DNA of 64,000 nt from Echinococcus granulosus (GCF_000524195.1 NW_020170406.1:286690-350689); one strand, 5' to 3'. Counted from the stretch's first letter, positions 49,501 to 62,148 are shown. Translations and numbers: made by a program. Notes: generated by a model not told the origin, from the letters alone.

Positions 49501-50051
49501 ACTATGAATTCCGATGGTGTTACTCAGCCGCGTTTACTCCAAGACCACCTCTGACAACTACTGCACGCTGAATGGTCTCCCAATGTTGACCCCTCCCAAA
49601 GTCTGTATCGACCCACACTGCAAATTGTGCAGGGAGAGTGAACAGCAAACTGCCCCACTGTGCTTCCGTAAGGCACCTTTTTACTCATTTTGACATCTGT
49701 CAAAATCAACAGTGTCCAGCTTGTGAACTCATAAAGTATGCGCTGGAGAGGCTATTTTATCCGATGGAGAGGGAAGATGACCAGGCAAACTGTGAATTCG
49801 CATTAGCAAGGGAGCAAATGAGTGAAATCATCTGTGGAATGCAAGTAAATGCTTTTTTTGCATCCATAAATGTCGTCAGGGTTCTGTGTACTGCTGCAGC
49901 TCCTGACCTATCGTACTTTTATTTTTTCTGGCAATGGACTGCGCTATTCACTGTGCTAAGTGTTTTGAAGTCGACATCAATGCTAAAGCAAGTGCCTTGG
50001 ATCAATTCGACTTACCCACTACATAATATGCTGCTATACGTAGCGGACTAA
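49501..50051 (+). pseudogene. TAZ-KIX gene copy D, broken
   Basis: Starts NSDGVTQPRLLQDHL, then TGA (49552-49554). A deletion and frameshift remove part of the first and second zinc sites. The frame recovers as NSKLPHCASVRHLFTHFDIC, QNQQCPACELIKYALERLFY and EFALAREQMSEIICGM. The KIX intron is present but its donor is GC (gcaagt) rather than GT. The second exon begins VLCTAAAPDLS and then shifts frame, so the remaining KIX helices appear only in another frame (MDCAIHCAKCFEVDINAKAS). Confidence 0.87.
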
Positions 50052-51464
50052 TAGGGAAGCATCAGTCGGTGGAAATTGCTGAAACTGCGCACGCTGGATA
50101 CTAGCGGCTTTTCCTTTACCTTCTAAGGGACCCAAAATAGTTGAATGCTGTTGAATGATTGTTGAGTGGACGATCAAGACGTAAATAAGACATTGTAGGT
50201 TACAATTTATGATTTATCTATAATGAGTAGGCACTTGAAGTAAATGAGCAGGAAGACCTCGGGAATCTTTGTTATAGCACCTTGCCAAACTTCCTCTAAA
50301 GCATTGTTATCTGTGCTTTGAAAAGGGCAGATTGCAGCACCATTGTCGTGAACAGACTGTAAACAGGACACGGACATGGTCCACATTTTTGATTAAGGTA
50401 AAATGAGGCGTTGATTTGCAATTGCCTAAGCAGCAACGAGGCTACTCACTCCACTATACTATAAAACTGACAATAGAAATGGGCTAGCCAGGTCGCTGAT
50501 TAGGATGATGCGAGGCTGTTGGGCGCATCTGCGTGTTAGAACTGACATTAGCCATTTGCCTTGTGAGAAACGGTTTATGTAAGCTAAACGAGCGCTGGTT
50601 TTTCCATTAACTTCAACGCTCGCCTACTGAATTCATCATATCATCTAAAAGAGTAGTAAACGTGAGTGCACTAACTGATACCCTAACGATTCACCAAAGC
50701 ACTTTTTAGCCATCGAGATAGGAAATTACCTTTACTCTATCATCAAATGGTAAGTATGCAACAGATGTCAAAATCTGGCGAAAATTGTCTTCTCTAGTAT
50801 TGCACATATTGATACGATTAAGTTAATTTCCTCTTCATATTTCTAACCTTGCTCTTAAATTCCATTCTTTAGTATCAACGCGCACTTGGGTGACACTGAA
50901 AACACGCATTCGTAAGGCACTTAGTATGAAGGAAGAACTTGACACATTGCTGTACGGGGGAAAAGGAGGTATTCATGCTCGTAGTGTCAGACTTCGACCG
51001 GTTCTTTGGGATCGGCTGGGGTGGCCTTGGCTCAATGCAACTGAGTTGGTGCAATGTGCAGTCTTTGAAACCGTCTCAGTTTACAAAGTAAAATGATGTA
51101 GCGTCGTGCTGTGTTAGCGTTCATTGGCGACTGTAGTAAGCGACATTTTTGGATCCTTCTCCTATCACGTAAGTAGACGCAGATGAATGGCTGCTGATGA
51201 AAATCAGAAGCTTGAGTGCATAATTCAGCAGATTCTGAGGTAGCACCAAATTGTGGCACTCACCATACTCTGCTAATCTTAATTTGTCAAGCAAAAGGAA
51301 GGCCTTCTGCACATCCCTCAAAACTCTTTTTACTCTGAATAGATCTTTGTTTGCATGAACTACGAATCGAAAGCCACCATCTTTCAGATGGGTGAGAACT
51401 CCCTCAATGTTAATATTTATGTCATCGGTTGGTTCTGCAGCAGCCTAGTCAGAAGGGATTGGGT

Positions 51465-51575
51465 GCTGTCGAAACCACCTTCTGTGCCAACACGACCATT
51501 GGAAGAGACTGCTGCTCGAGTATTAGTTCTGGCTCTTATAAATAGGGCAAGTTATCACCTACATCGTCAAAATTT
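51465..51575 (+). repeat. Shared block F3, copy 2
   Basis: ttctgtgccaacacgaccat, gagactgctgctcgagta and atcgtcaaaatttacg align with 32745-32860 and 59500-59600. In one frame it reads SVPTRPLEETAAR and stays open for 96 codons (51355-51645), but the other copies are not open. Confidence 0.5.
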
Positions 51576-52379
51576 ACGTGAAAATGAGGAGGCTGGACTA
51601 ATTGCATCTAGGGAACTCATGATCCTGAGTTCTCTCAAAGAGTGAAGGCAATAACATTTGGTATGAAGGGTCTTTGCTGATTTATGCATGTGTCTGCCTC
51701 AAGGAACACAAACAAAAATGCTACGCGTTACTTAAAACCTGGTTTAAGGCGTGGCAATTCATGTTAGTTAAATAAGAATTTCGATGAAAACTTTTGACAA
51801 TGATTCGCACTGACAGCTAAACATTTGAAATTTGTGAGTCGTCTGTAACTGGTCAACTTTATACATTCGAATATGTGTGCAAACCTTGTACTATTACATG
51901 CCCTTTTTCTGTTTAAAATGAGCTTTAAGATTAACCGAAGTTTTACGATTGGAAGAGTGCCAGTCAAATACGCGGAGTAAAAATTTGCGATTAAAGTATT
52001 GCGGAAATTCTAGGGTTCATTCACAATTGAATTACTGCAGCGAAGGATGCAATGACTGTTTTGTAAAAGGGTGTGCCTCTTCACATTTACCTATTTTACA
52101 GGCTCAGCCAAATGCGAGTCCGCTACTTGCTACTAGTAAGAAGTTCGTGTTCTGTATGGACTCGTGCACTTATGGGATGTACTTCTCATTTTCTTACAAC
52201 GCAAATATTTGGTTAGTCAGAACACTTCCATCATGGTATCAACTTGTTGGGACGGTGAAACAATTTATCCATTCCACAATAGACTATTATTCAAGATTTA
52301 GAGAAAAAAGGGTGAGCTGTTTTTTGAAGATGAGTCGATCCGAGTAATACTAATACTTACATGTCTACTGTACACGCAT

Positions 52380-52732
52380 TAGAAATTAATCCACCACAAA
52401 GCAGCTTTAAACATATTCAAGCACAATTATTAAAGTTTTATGTCTATCCACAATCACCTACTCTTCATGCATGATTTAAAAAATAGAAAAATGCTATTTG
52501 TGTTTTAACTTACTTACGGTTTTGGGTGCATCGAGTGTGCACGCGTTCAGTCAGTCGGGTCAGCAACGCTTTGGAAACGACGGAGTTAGTGTCTGAAGGG
52601 TTTCCTTGTGGCTCTTTATAACTGAAGCTTGTGTAGAGTAGGGCATTGTAAAATATCCCAGTATTCTCATTCACTTATTGTTTACATTGTCTTTTCGCTT
52701 TGTAACTCAAGCTTTTTCTTTATTCTAGTTCA
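52380..52732 (+). promoter_or_regulatory. 5' flank of TAZ-KIX gene E with terminal acceptor
   Basis: Duplicate of the flank at 49130-49490. Ends in CTTTTTCTTTATTCTAG|TTCA just before the ATG at 52733. The core gacggagttagtgtctgaag is shared with copy D. Candidate leader exon, leader intron or trans-splice acceptor. Confidence 0.5.
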
Positions 52733-53367
52733 ATGGCAAATCTCGAGGTTATTCCAGAAGTGTTCGACACCACCGAGAATTCTGACGGCGTTGAGCAAAC
52801 ACGAATGCTTCAAGAACAGCTTCGACTCCTGTTACACGCCGAATTGTGTCTCACAGTGCGGAAGTCTCCCATAACCTGCACTGATCCACAGTGCCCCAAG
52901 ATTTGCAATGTGTATCGACACATTGAGAACTGTACTGCAGAGGTAAACTGTAAACTACCTCAGTGTGCTCCCGCCCTACAGCTTACTTCCCATTTTTGCA
53001 GTTGTGAGGATCAACAATGTCCCGTGTGTGAACCCATGAAGTATGCATTGGAGAAGCGTTTCTACCCAATTGAGAGGGAAGGTGGGCAGTTGGACCGTGA
53101 ATTCACATTGACAAGAGAGCAAAGGAGTGAAGTCATTCGTGGAATGTAAGTCAATGCCATTTTTTGTTTATCAGTACTGTCAGGATCCTGCGGACTGCTG
53201 GAGCTCCCGACTTATCGGACATTCATTTCCCGGGAATGGATCATGCCATTCAGTGTGTCAAATATTTCGAAGACGAAATCTATACTAAAGCTACTGCCAT
53301 GGATCAGTACGACTCCCCCATCGCACACTATGTTATTTCGCGTGGCAGACTATTAGGGAAATACTAA
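52733..53367 (+). CDS. TAZ-KIX protein E (198 aa, intact)
   Basis: Two exons, 52733-53145 and 53184-53367, split at Met138 (AT|G) by a 38-nt intron. A nearer CAG at 53172-53174 would also keep frame (29-nt intron, three more residues), but the 38-nt choice gives a gapless KIX alignment. TAZ domain with all twelve ligands at the same residue numbers as protein B: H35, C39, C49, C54; H63, C67, C73, C78; H87, C91, C96, C99. KIX is about 122-190: RSEVIRGM equals the CBP RSHLVHKL helix, then APD, MDHAIQCVKYFEDEIYTKAT and DQY equal the M-E-N...K-K-V-E-G-D-M-Y-E-S-A...D-E-Y region. The TAZ-KIX spacer is only ~30 residues. Codon-position bias against the broken copies supports past selection. Likely a nuclear protein-interaction factor; partners unknown. 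Confidence 0.88.
53146..53183 (+). other. 38-nt intron in KIX of gene E
   Basis: GTAAGTCAATG...CTGTCAG. Same position and phase as in gene B and copy C. Confidence 0.8.
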
Positions 53368-56300
53368 ACGTTTTAAAGAAGTGAATCACTGGTCTCTGTG
53401 CAAATAGACTGTTTATGCGTATGCCCATACACATATGTATTTAGTGGCTAATTTGAGTCATGTGTAAAGGAGTGTTTGGAAGACCAAGCCATGACTTTAT
53501 CAGATGGCAATGAATGTATGTGGAGCATCCTCAGACAGGGTTGTAGTGGTTTACTTTGGCACTGTTTCATGTCTCGGGCTTTCATACCTGCGATTTTAAT
53601 TATGAATATCTTAAAGCGATAGCCTATTATTGCTTCATGATGAGGACATTTTCAAAACAACTGCGGATTTACATTGGTACAACCCACCTTCAATCAAGAA
53701 TGTTCTAAAGCAGAAACGTCCATGCTTTTATGTACCCAATATTCCTTGAGGGATTGCACTTGCTTGTGTTGACGCGTTATGGATGTATTTGTTGCTACAC
53801 GCCCTCCCCCAAGGGGCATTGTCACGTTCAACAAACAGAAAACGGCTTGTCAATGCCTCGCCATCCCCTGCCATGGCGCCTAAACACGTAATCACCTCAT
53901 TTAACAACAGGTCATCTCACTAATGTTTTTCAATAGCCAAACCGCCGATGCATTCATTTCCACATGTCACTTATGCGACTTTCTGATATGAGTCGGGGGC
54001 AGCCAGTGTGCGACATGTCAGGTTTGTTGTCCGTTCAGCTCACGATGGCTGCTATGGCACCAAGTGCTGTTACAAACGCACTGGTTAAATTGCAAGCATT
54101 CAAAGTAGACGTGCAATGTTTTAGATATGAGGATAGCTCCTCTTTTACGGAATTCGAAGTTTATCAAGTTCCCAAGTCAGCACTAGTCTTCAATCGGCTT
54201 GTAGGTTTGTTAAATTGTCTACTCAAGTCAGGCAGTGCTTAAATTTCAGTGCAGCGAAATCGTCCAACTCAGGCAGCGTACCCTATAGATTAATTTGAAA
54301 GTCTCTCGTAAGATATGTATAATCTCGGCAGTAGCTTAAAAAGCTGATCAAAGAACATAAAGATCGCTTCTCCTCAATATTAGACTGCTTGTGCATATTT
54401 AATTGTTGGTTTAAGTCAAAAACGATAAAATCATAAACCAGAAAATAAATAATTTTTATAAAGATATTTTAGGCACAATTTAATTAAAAAACTACATTCC
54501 CAAGCATAAAATAACTAGCTAGAAAACAAAACAAGCTGATACATGAATAAACAAGGGTTTTATTTTTGAGAGCGGCTGCACTTTGTTATGTAATTGTCAT
54601 CAAGTCCTGATTCACCATTCGCCGTCAATCTGTTTGCAAACAGGCTAAAGTGTCTTTTCAACTCACTGGGCGCTAAGATTTCCTCGTCTATTTAACGCCT
54701 GAAATCACTTCGATACTTTCCATTAGACTGGAAGGAATAGCAATTGCAGACTACAAGGTGACAGTGCAAACAGCAAATAGGTGGAAATGCTGACACGTTT
54801 AATGATGTTTTACACAATGCAAGCTCGGGTTATGATCGAGTGAAAGGAGGCCCTTTGGACACAAACTCTTCCTCATCTATCAACCACCTGGCTGTTTGAA
54901 TGAATAATTGGTGTAATCACAAACATAGATGAATTAAAACGCGTATATTATGTTTCTACCATTTTAATCATACACGAGTAGGTGTAAGTTGTGGGTAAAT
55001 TTGAAATTTTCTAACTGAGCCTGAAAATATGGGAACTCGCTTTTTGGTGGATAAATGGCTGATGCATAATTTATGGGCACTTAAGTGCTTACTAAGTTTG
55101 ACATTTTCGCAAAAATAATTCATTTCTTTGCTCTTCATTATGGGCACTTGCAATTATGCAGCTGAAAGGCATCACTTTACTGTCTAGCCAAGAAGATATT
55201 GTGATGAAAGTATTCTGTCAAACCCAATAGTTGCGTTGCTAGAAATTACAACGTACATTACGTAAGAGCTCAATTTGATTTAAAGTGTGAGATCCTTCTT
55301 TGTAGAAAATAGTCGCACTATACTAAAGAGAAGGTGAATAATGTAGAATAGAAGAAACGCCTACCAAGTTGCCAAGCATCGATGATCTCATCATCAAAGC
55401 GCTCACCAACCGATGTGACTGCGGCACAATTTTAAATGAATATTTAAGCAGATTTCAAGGCGTTTTGGGTCACAAATTTGCATGACTTGATTCTCTGCAT
55501 GAGTTGCAAACCAGTAATTTGTACTTCTCAAGGATCGATTGCATAGGTAATGCAAGGGGACCTAATTAACTCTTGATGGTGTAATGCCGCTGAATTCAGT
55601 TGTTAAATGTAGTCAGTGGCAACGACAGCCTATATGTGCTCAACTAATTTGGTGGTTATTTTCATTTCTCATATGCAACTAAATATTGTTTGAGGAGGTG
55701 TTCTACAAAGTTCAGATTGACTTGAACGTATGGAAGTGGAGGGCTTTTACATCTCATCCATTTATTCAATTTGGCGTAGGCATCAGTATCCTTCCCTGTT
55801 TGCAGGAATAAGCTTGTCTTGTCATAAGAGTGCGCCTCATACGGCCGCATCGATGTCCGTAGTAAGTGGTTATGGATTAAGACATGGGTTAAAAAGTCAG
55901 GACAGTGGGATTTAGCATTTGCTGCAGCATTGAATGTGGTCTCTTCAAACATCTCTCATGTTCTTGCTGCCGAATGGAGATCGTGTTTTCCACCTTTCCG
56001 CCGTTTCATGTTGATTATGTCCGTTGTTTACGAAGGCCTGTTCAATGGATTTGGCTTTTGTGACTGACAGCGTGCTCAACAAGACCACTGTCCACGGTTT
56101 TTAGTTTAGACAATTTAAGGACTCAAAAATGGATCTCGTCTCTTTAGCCCACAGGCAAATTCTTCTTGGTGGTAGTTGTGTCTACCTGTCTTGCCAAAAA
56201 TCAGTGTTTCGTCTAAAGCTATAAGACAACTTTATGGAATAGTCTCCTGTCGGTAGTGTCTTACTACCAAATGGAATTGTAGATGTTGCTTAGAAGACCG

Positions 56301-59300
56301 TTATTTTGTCAGCAATGATTTTGACCTAAACTAGTATTTTTTACGTTACTGACAGCCAGTGTTGTATTGTTTTGTAAGTTGTCATCAGTATAATCATCAA
56401 TCGTCTCATAGGAGCAATGGTTGCTTTTGATTTAAACGTATTAATATGGAACAAAGACACCCTCTGGAGAGTGCAAATGGTTATGGTGCTGCGTAAAAAG
56501 TTGCGCCGCAAGATAGCGATTCATTTCGACTATGGAGTGAATCAGCACTTCGGCCGTCAAGTTTTCCTGTCAGTACTGATATGTGGGACTGCTGCGATAT
56601 CAATAAGCTTGATAATTACAGAAGTCTCAGAGGAAAATTAGGCATCTTAACCCACCTGTCGCATTGTCCTAATAGGACATGAACATATACCCTACCAAAA
56701 CGAAATATTCATCACGCGTTTTAAAAAGGAGAATTGCACTTGCCCTTTGAACAGCTAAATTTTAAACTTGTCGTCTTGTAAAATGCGATTTTGTGCATTC
56801 ATTTGAAATGAACTTATAAGGCACATGTGTCTTGTACCTGTAGTGCAAAGCTGAAGCAATCAATGTTAAACTTCACACAATTGTAGTGTTTGTAGCAAAC
56901 ATGGTAAGGATCAAAAGTTTGGTCTAAAAATACTTAAATGCACGAGGAAAGTGTAAAATTTTGCATGAAAAAATTGCTTATTTATCCATTCATCTAGTTT
57001 AATGCTTTAAAATAAGGTGGTAGCGTTAAAAACTATTTAGGTGGTGTGAAATAGAGCTGATTCCATTCCCAATGGCTAGCATTAAACTGTGACTTATTGC
57101 CTATTTTAGTAACTGAGCGGTGCCAAGCCTTCCACTGTCTTCTACTTGAGCACAGGTAGACGAAATTGCTGGATGAAAGAACTAATAAGTGGCCTTAAAA
57201 AGGCATGAGACCGAGTTGCGTACCTGAACAGCTTAGAGGTCCAGACTTCAAGTCAACCCCATGTACCATGGTCTGCATGCTAAAGTATTTTCCGCATTCC
57301 TTATTGTCTAACCATTTGCATTACGAAATCTGTTTTCTCCTCATCGGTTGGCTGCATTGGCTGCGTATGGTATCCATTCGAATCTAAGCAGCTTGACTTT
57401 GGGGAAAAGCACAAAGTTGATTGAGACTGATGGATACTGAAAGTTGCATTACTCCCATTATAAAACCATGGCTATTTGAATTCAGCTAATAGCATGACCA
57501 TTGCCATATTAGACCCAAATTTGCAAATTTACAATTTCTGTATTTATTTCTTTTGTTTATTTGGCCTACTGGAACACTAAGACTCTTTCCCTAGAGGACA
57601 GTTTGAGCCGACGCATTGTATTTTGGCCGTTGTGAGCGAAGAATAGATGAGGGAGGGGAACTCAATCGGCAACATGATTGAGAATGCTCTGAAGGCTAGA
57701 AACGCCGAGAAGTCTACTGCGGAAAGCTAGACTCTGTGCTTTTGGCCACATTTAAGGGATTGCTAATAAATGGAATTGGAAGGAAACCGTGATTTCACTT
57801 ATAAATATGGTGTCAGTAGTCTTGTTTTAAATGGATCTTCTACCGCTTTGGTAATTATTTGATATTTTAGGTACATTTGTGGCGCAAGATTAGTAAAAGC
57901 TGTGCCTTTTTCCAAAAAGTGGAAATAACTCTTTTTAAGTAAATTACTTTTGGGTACATCCTCAAGCTATTATGAGGGCTGGTAGCATCCACTATTCAGC
58001 ATGCAATTATTCGACAACATGTACTGTGTAAAAAGTTATTTTTTGATTATCCTCACCCCAGGTTTGCTTGAGGATTGCTCTATTAATGGTACTGTGTAAG
58101 GATCAAATATACTTTTTGATCACCTCCTACACTTACACACTTCGTAATATAGTTTTGGAAATTTACACTGCCTAAATAAACTAATGTATGCTGTTACAGG
58201 AAAAACAATGTCTTTCAATGCTGCGTATAACACACAACCTTTTGTAATCTAGATAGCGCCAGACTACCCCGGTCACACATCCATTCACTAAATAAGCAGA
58301 ATCAGCGGCCGCTAATTCAAGGTGCTTAAGTATCGGGGGTAATTTTTGTTGCGATAGTTTGAGTAATGAAATTAACTTGACAACTGAGGTAACGGTACTG
58401 GTGACTATTTAGTCAAAAACCACACTCTGCATGTTTGTATCTTCATTGAGCGAATGGATTACGCCTTTCTTCCGTTACTACAAGAATTGGACAAATTTTA
58501 AACAAGACTACCTGAGCTATTCCAACTCTTTGTCATTTCCTATAGGCACAAGCCTTCTATTTCGTCCTTACCAGTTGTAGTACTGTGATCATTTATTCAA
58601 ACCACTAAGGCGAGTCCCTGTTTCTAAGCGAGCAGTAGACATATTCATGCTATTACTAAACCGATGAGACAGAGTTACTAATTTATGCATCATATGGTTG
58701 TGTATGTTGTGCAAATACTTAAACATCGAAATTTTGACACTGAGTCGATGCTAGCGCATGTGTCGGAGTCGGCGAGTTCATTCACATGAATTTACGATAA
58801 CTGATAGACTTTGGTCTTCGAGTGGCTGTCAGTAATGCCTACTTCCTTGAGTACATCGCTGCTTCCTACGAACTAGTCAGGAGGACATGGTCAAGAGCGC
58901 GATCCGTTAGAATTGTAAAGACTAGTCGCCAACTACATGTTCTAGCTAGTCAAACACCAAATAGAACCAGGTCTAAATTGCATTTTTATCATTTGCTGTG
59001 GAAGCTTGCACTGCTATTTGAAAGGAAGAAAAAAGGGGCCAGTAACAACTGGATGAAATTCATAAATTTTTGTATAACCGACTACCGCGTTTAAATCTTT
59101 CCAACTTCTTTGACTATACATGCGCACACATGTCCAATAAACACACCTCCTCTAGATTACTGGGAAGAAAAGAAGGTTTGATCCCATAACTGATTTCTGA
59201 GCTTACTCGATTCCTTCATGCTTCTGATTCCCTTATTAAATTTTCGACTTAAAACTGGATACTCTAGGAATATTCCGGGTTCACTTTGTGAAAAATGTAT

Positions 59301-59490
59301 GAGGCAATTGAAATGCATCCAAGATTTTGTGTTGGCAACGAATTTCGGTGCTATCAAAGGCGTTATTGACTTCAGTAGTTTGTCATTTCATTTAAATTAT
59401 GATTCTAACGCAACTTTGTCGTCTGGCCTGCAGGGAGCCTTTATTATGCTAATTGTAATGTGAGCAGGAGATTGTGTAGCTATCTCCGTA
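53368..59490. other. Stretch downstream of gene E, no supported gene
   Basis: About 6 kb. Open frames at 53964-54242, 56417-56641 and 58822-59094 have no recognisable domain or splice context. The first ~150 bases are shared with the 3' flank of copy A. Confidence 0.45.
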
Positions 59491-59499
59491 GATCGAACG

Positions 59500-59600
59500 A
59501 AGTCGTAATCCTAGCTTGTGTCAATATCTCAATCAGATGAAGCTGATTTATCAATCGGTCAATGAAAATTTCATATACGTCGTCAAAATGTAGCTTTCTT
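59500..59600 (+). repeat. Shared block F3, copy 3
   Basis: cttgtgtcaatatctcaatcag and tacgtcgtcaaaatg align with the other two copies; no open frame. Confidence 0.45.
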
Positions 59601-59879
59601 AGGTTCCAGTCCATAAGCATCATAGAAATCAGTGTCCATATAGTGCAGTAGTGCTTAAAAGGCAGATGTGCTCAGGCAAATGCAAATGCACTTATTTTAG
59701 AACATTGTGCAAAAGATGGGAAGAAGGTAAGGAGGAGGGAAGCAAGTGATGTAGAAGCATTTGTTTTGTCTAGATATATCAGAATTCATTCGATTGTTTC
59801 CATACATCGCATGAGTCGAAATTGAACTAAAGACAGTTAAGTGGTCAGTTTGTTAGCGGTGGTGAGTACAGGCTAAAAG

Positions 59880-60180
59880 CAAGACAACTTCTTCACCACC
59901 TTCTGTATCTATCTTTGTAGCTATGAATACAAGAATTGATTTGATAACCATGGGCTTGGCGGCCCGTAAATAGGAGCACGTTTACATGCAATCAAAACTA
60001 AACGTTGTGCAATAAATCATCCTTTGAAGCTCAAGAGTGATGTTTATGTCTAAAAATCACGAAATTGTCGTGACAAATCACCACACAGAAGACATTCAAC
60101 ACTGATTCAATTTTTCAAGTGCTTAACTATCCTCCGTAAAGGCGCAGCTCATCATTAAACAACTCCATTTTGGGGTACAA
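59880..60180 (+). repeat. Tandem duplicate R5, unit 1
   Basis: Shares aaccatgggcttggcggccc, gtttacatgcaa, a tgatgtttatgtctaaaaatc block and cattcaacactgattcaat with the unit that follows, in the same order. Confidence 0.6.
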
Positions 60181-60224
60181 TGCCCCAGATACAGACTAAA
60201 ATAAAGGCAACTCCTTCAGTACTT

Positions 60225-60520
60225 AGGTGAATCCACCCGTGCATCTATTACTGTAAGACGATTTGTTTTGGAAATCATGGACTCGGCTGCCCATTACATA
60301 TGCATGTATTTGATGCAAGCAAATGTAAACTTCTTGTAACAATCGGCCTTGGTAGGTCGGAAGTGATGTGTAGGTCATAAAATCAATGGAATGGGTGGTA
60401 GCGCTCCCTATCTAGGTTATCATAGTAAACCTCTACGTAGAGCATATTCAACGTTGATGCAATTTTTTAGTGTCTAATTACCTGTTTCGGTGAATTGCCG
60501 CGCTACATTGGCCAACTTAT
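60225..60520 (+). repeat. Tandem duplicate R5, unit 2
   Basis: aatcatggactcggctgccc, tgatgtgtaggtcataaaatc and tattcaacgttgatgcaat correspond to unit 1, about 340 bases away. Confidence 0.6.
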
Positions 60521-60544
60521 TTGTGCAACACAGTGCTCTAAATG

Positions 60545-60680
60545 TCGGAGCGCGTTTTGCATTGTGCTGTAGTTTGGATTATTGCACAGTGTTTAACATC
60601 CAATCCCCCGCTTTTGACACCATTGGGGGTGCAGCAGCAAAAAATCGTTGTATTGAATGATTCACCATTGTTATGTATCA
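60545..60680 (+). repeat. Duplicate R3, copy 2
   Basis: Partner of 39845-39965. Lies in a 71-codon open frame (60542-60757) with no recognised domain; the other copy is not open, so coding is doubtful. Confidence 0.5.
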
Positions 60681-60884
60681 TCGGCGACTCAACTCCAAGT
60701 CTCTTTCAAATGTTAAAAAAAGCCTTCAATGGCCAATTTTGCACGAAACCCACTTAATTACTCTACGTTTCTAACAGTTGTAATGTTTTAGGACCAAGCA
60801 AAATGAGACAAGGCCTTGGATTCAACTGTTGCAATGCACTTTGAGTAAAATCACAAATGTAGAGTCCCCATCACAAACTGGATA

Positions 60885-61165
60885 TTCGGGGCCTATGCAT
60901 TGTTTTTAAAGAAAACGATATGATCTTTGACAGTTGTATCGAGTCCAGCTATTGCCTACCATTTCACACAAAGATAACACCACTAGACATTGAGCTTAAA
61001 TGCGAGTCTTGTGATGTATATGCAGCCGCATATCCTAGCTGAACCATGTCACGTTTATAGAAAGACACAAGATTTCCCCATTTGACAATGCCAAATTGGC
61101 TTGTTTATTGTTGGTGCTTACCCCCGAGATAAGTGCTGATTTACTCAATACGAAATTCACCTGCC
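60885..61165 (+). repeat. Duplicate R4, copy 3
   Basis: Partner of 46070-46340 and 46735-46830. It follows R3 copy 2 here as part of a larger mosaic duplication. Confidence 0.5.
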
Positions 61166-61169
61166 TGAC

Positions 61170-62148
61170 TGACTGCTTTGGCGGCCGGTTTCACTACGGC
61201 TCTAATACCTGTCACGCGTTAAATTTGAAAAGTAGTTTTTCTGCAATTCCACGTCTGCATAAGTCTTAAGGCAAACCCTTGGTCCAGTTATTGAATGACA
61301 GGGGATAGATGTTAGCCATATAGCACGGTTACCTTCCTGAAAAAAACTAAGTCAAGTTTGACTCTTTATATGTTTTAGTGCTATGAATCATAATAAACTA
61401 GCTTTGCAACGGGACAATCCGATACCTGCAAAAAGGAGTTAGTGAAGGAGATGGAGCATAAATGAGATAACCAAATAGTTTTACAAAAACTGAGTACTTA
61501 TGCAGTCATTAGCTCATAAAATAGATGGAGTCAATTGCCAACCACTTCAAGGTAGGTTTTTATTTCAATGGCCCTTTCCGGTGGAAAAGTCGGCAATAGA
61601 TTGATGTTATGATTTCATCTCGATTTGTGGGACTAAGACGATAGTCGATTCAGCAAATGGATGAGAATCTGCATGACGTATCACAAAAAAAGCTATAGTG
61701 CTCTTCACGGAGCCGGTACAATTCCAGGTAAGGTAACTAAAAGTAGATAAATTAGTTTCAACCAAATTGTTACTTTTTGCAGTACTATTACCTCTAGCCC
61801 ACTTCCCATTTGGTCCTCAAATTCCCCTTTGAATAGTGTCAGCATTCTCAAATATTATATTGTTTAACTTCTATTTGAACGCGTAAGCTTATTTTACATA
61901 TTCATAAAAGTGTGCTTTTTAGTGATCGGTTTTACTGTGTTGTTTTAATATGCACTAAGCCTCTTCTAGCTCTGATTAGAAAGCGCGGGTCTTTTTAAGT
62001 GGAAGTCAATCAGTTCTGTGAGTTTTGGTCTTCCTGTTTATGCTGCAAGCCTAGACTACACAGTTTTTCGGTTTTCTTTAGATTTTGGCAAAATTTTTAC
62101 AAAGAAATCAGATCTTAGAGGAGAGGTTACTCTTGTTTTAGCCGCATA
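61170..62148. other. Non-coding stretch
   Basis: No supported feature. Would include the 5' region of the frame starting at 62149. Confidence 0.4.

Noticed and set aside
51949..52347. Cys-rich 132-codon plus-strand frame upstream of gene E
   Set aside because: No zinc-finger spacing that fits a family, no partner copy that is open, and no splice context; probably chance.
53146..53174. 29-nt version of the KIX intron in gene E
   Set aside because: Keeps frame but inserts three residues; the 38-nt version aligns with CBP KIX without gaps and matches copies B, C and D.
58822..59094. 90-codon plus-strand frame
   Set aside because: No recognisable domain; not shared with the other duplicated blocks.
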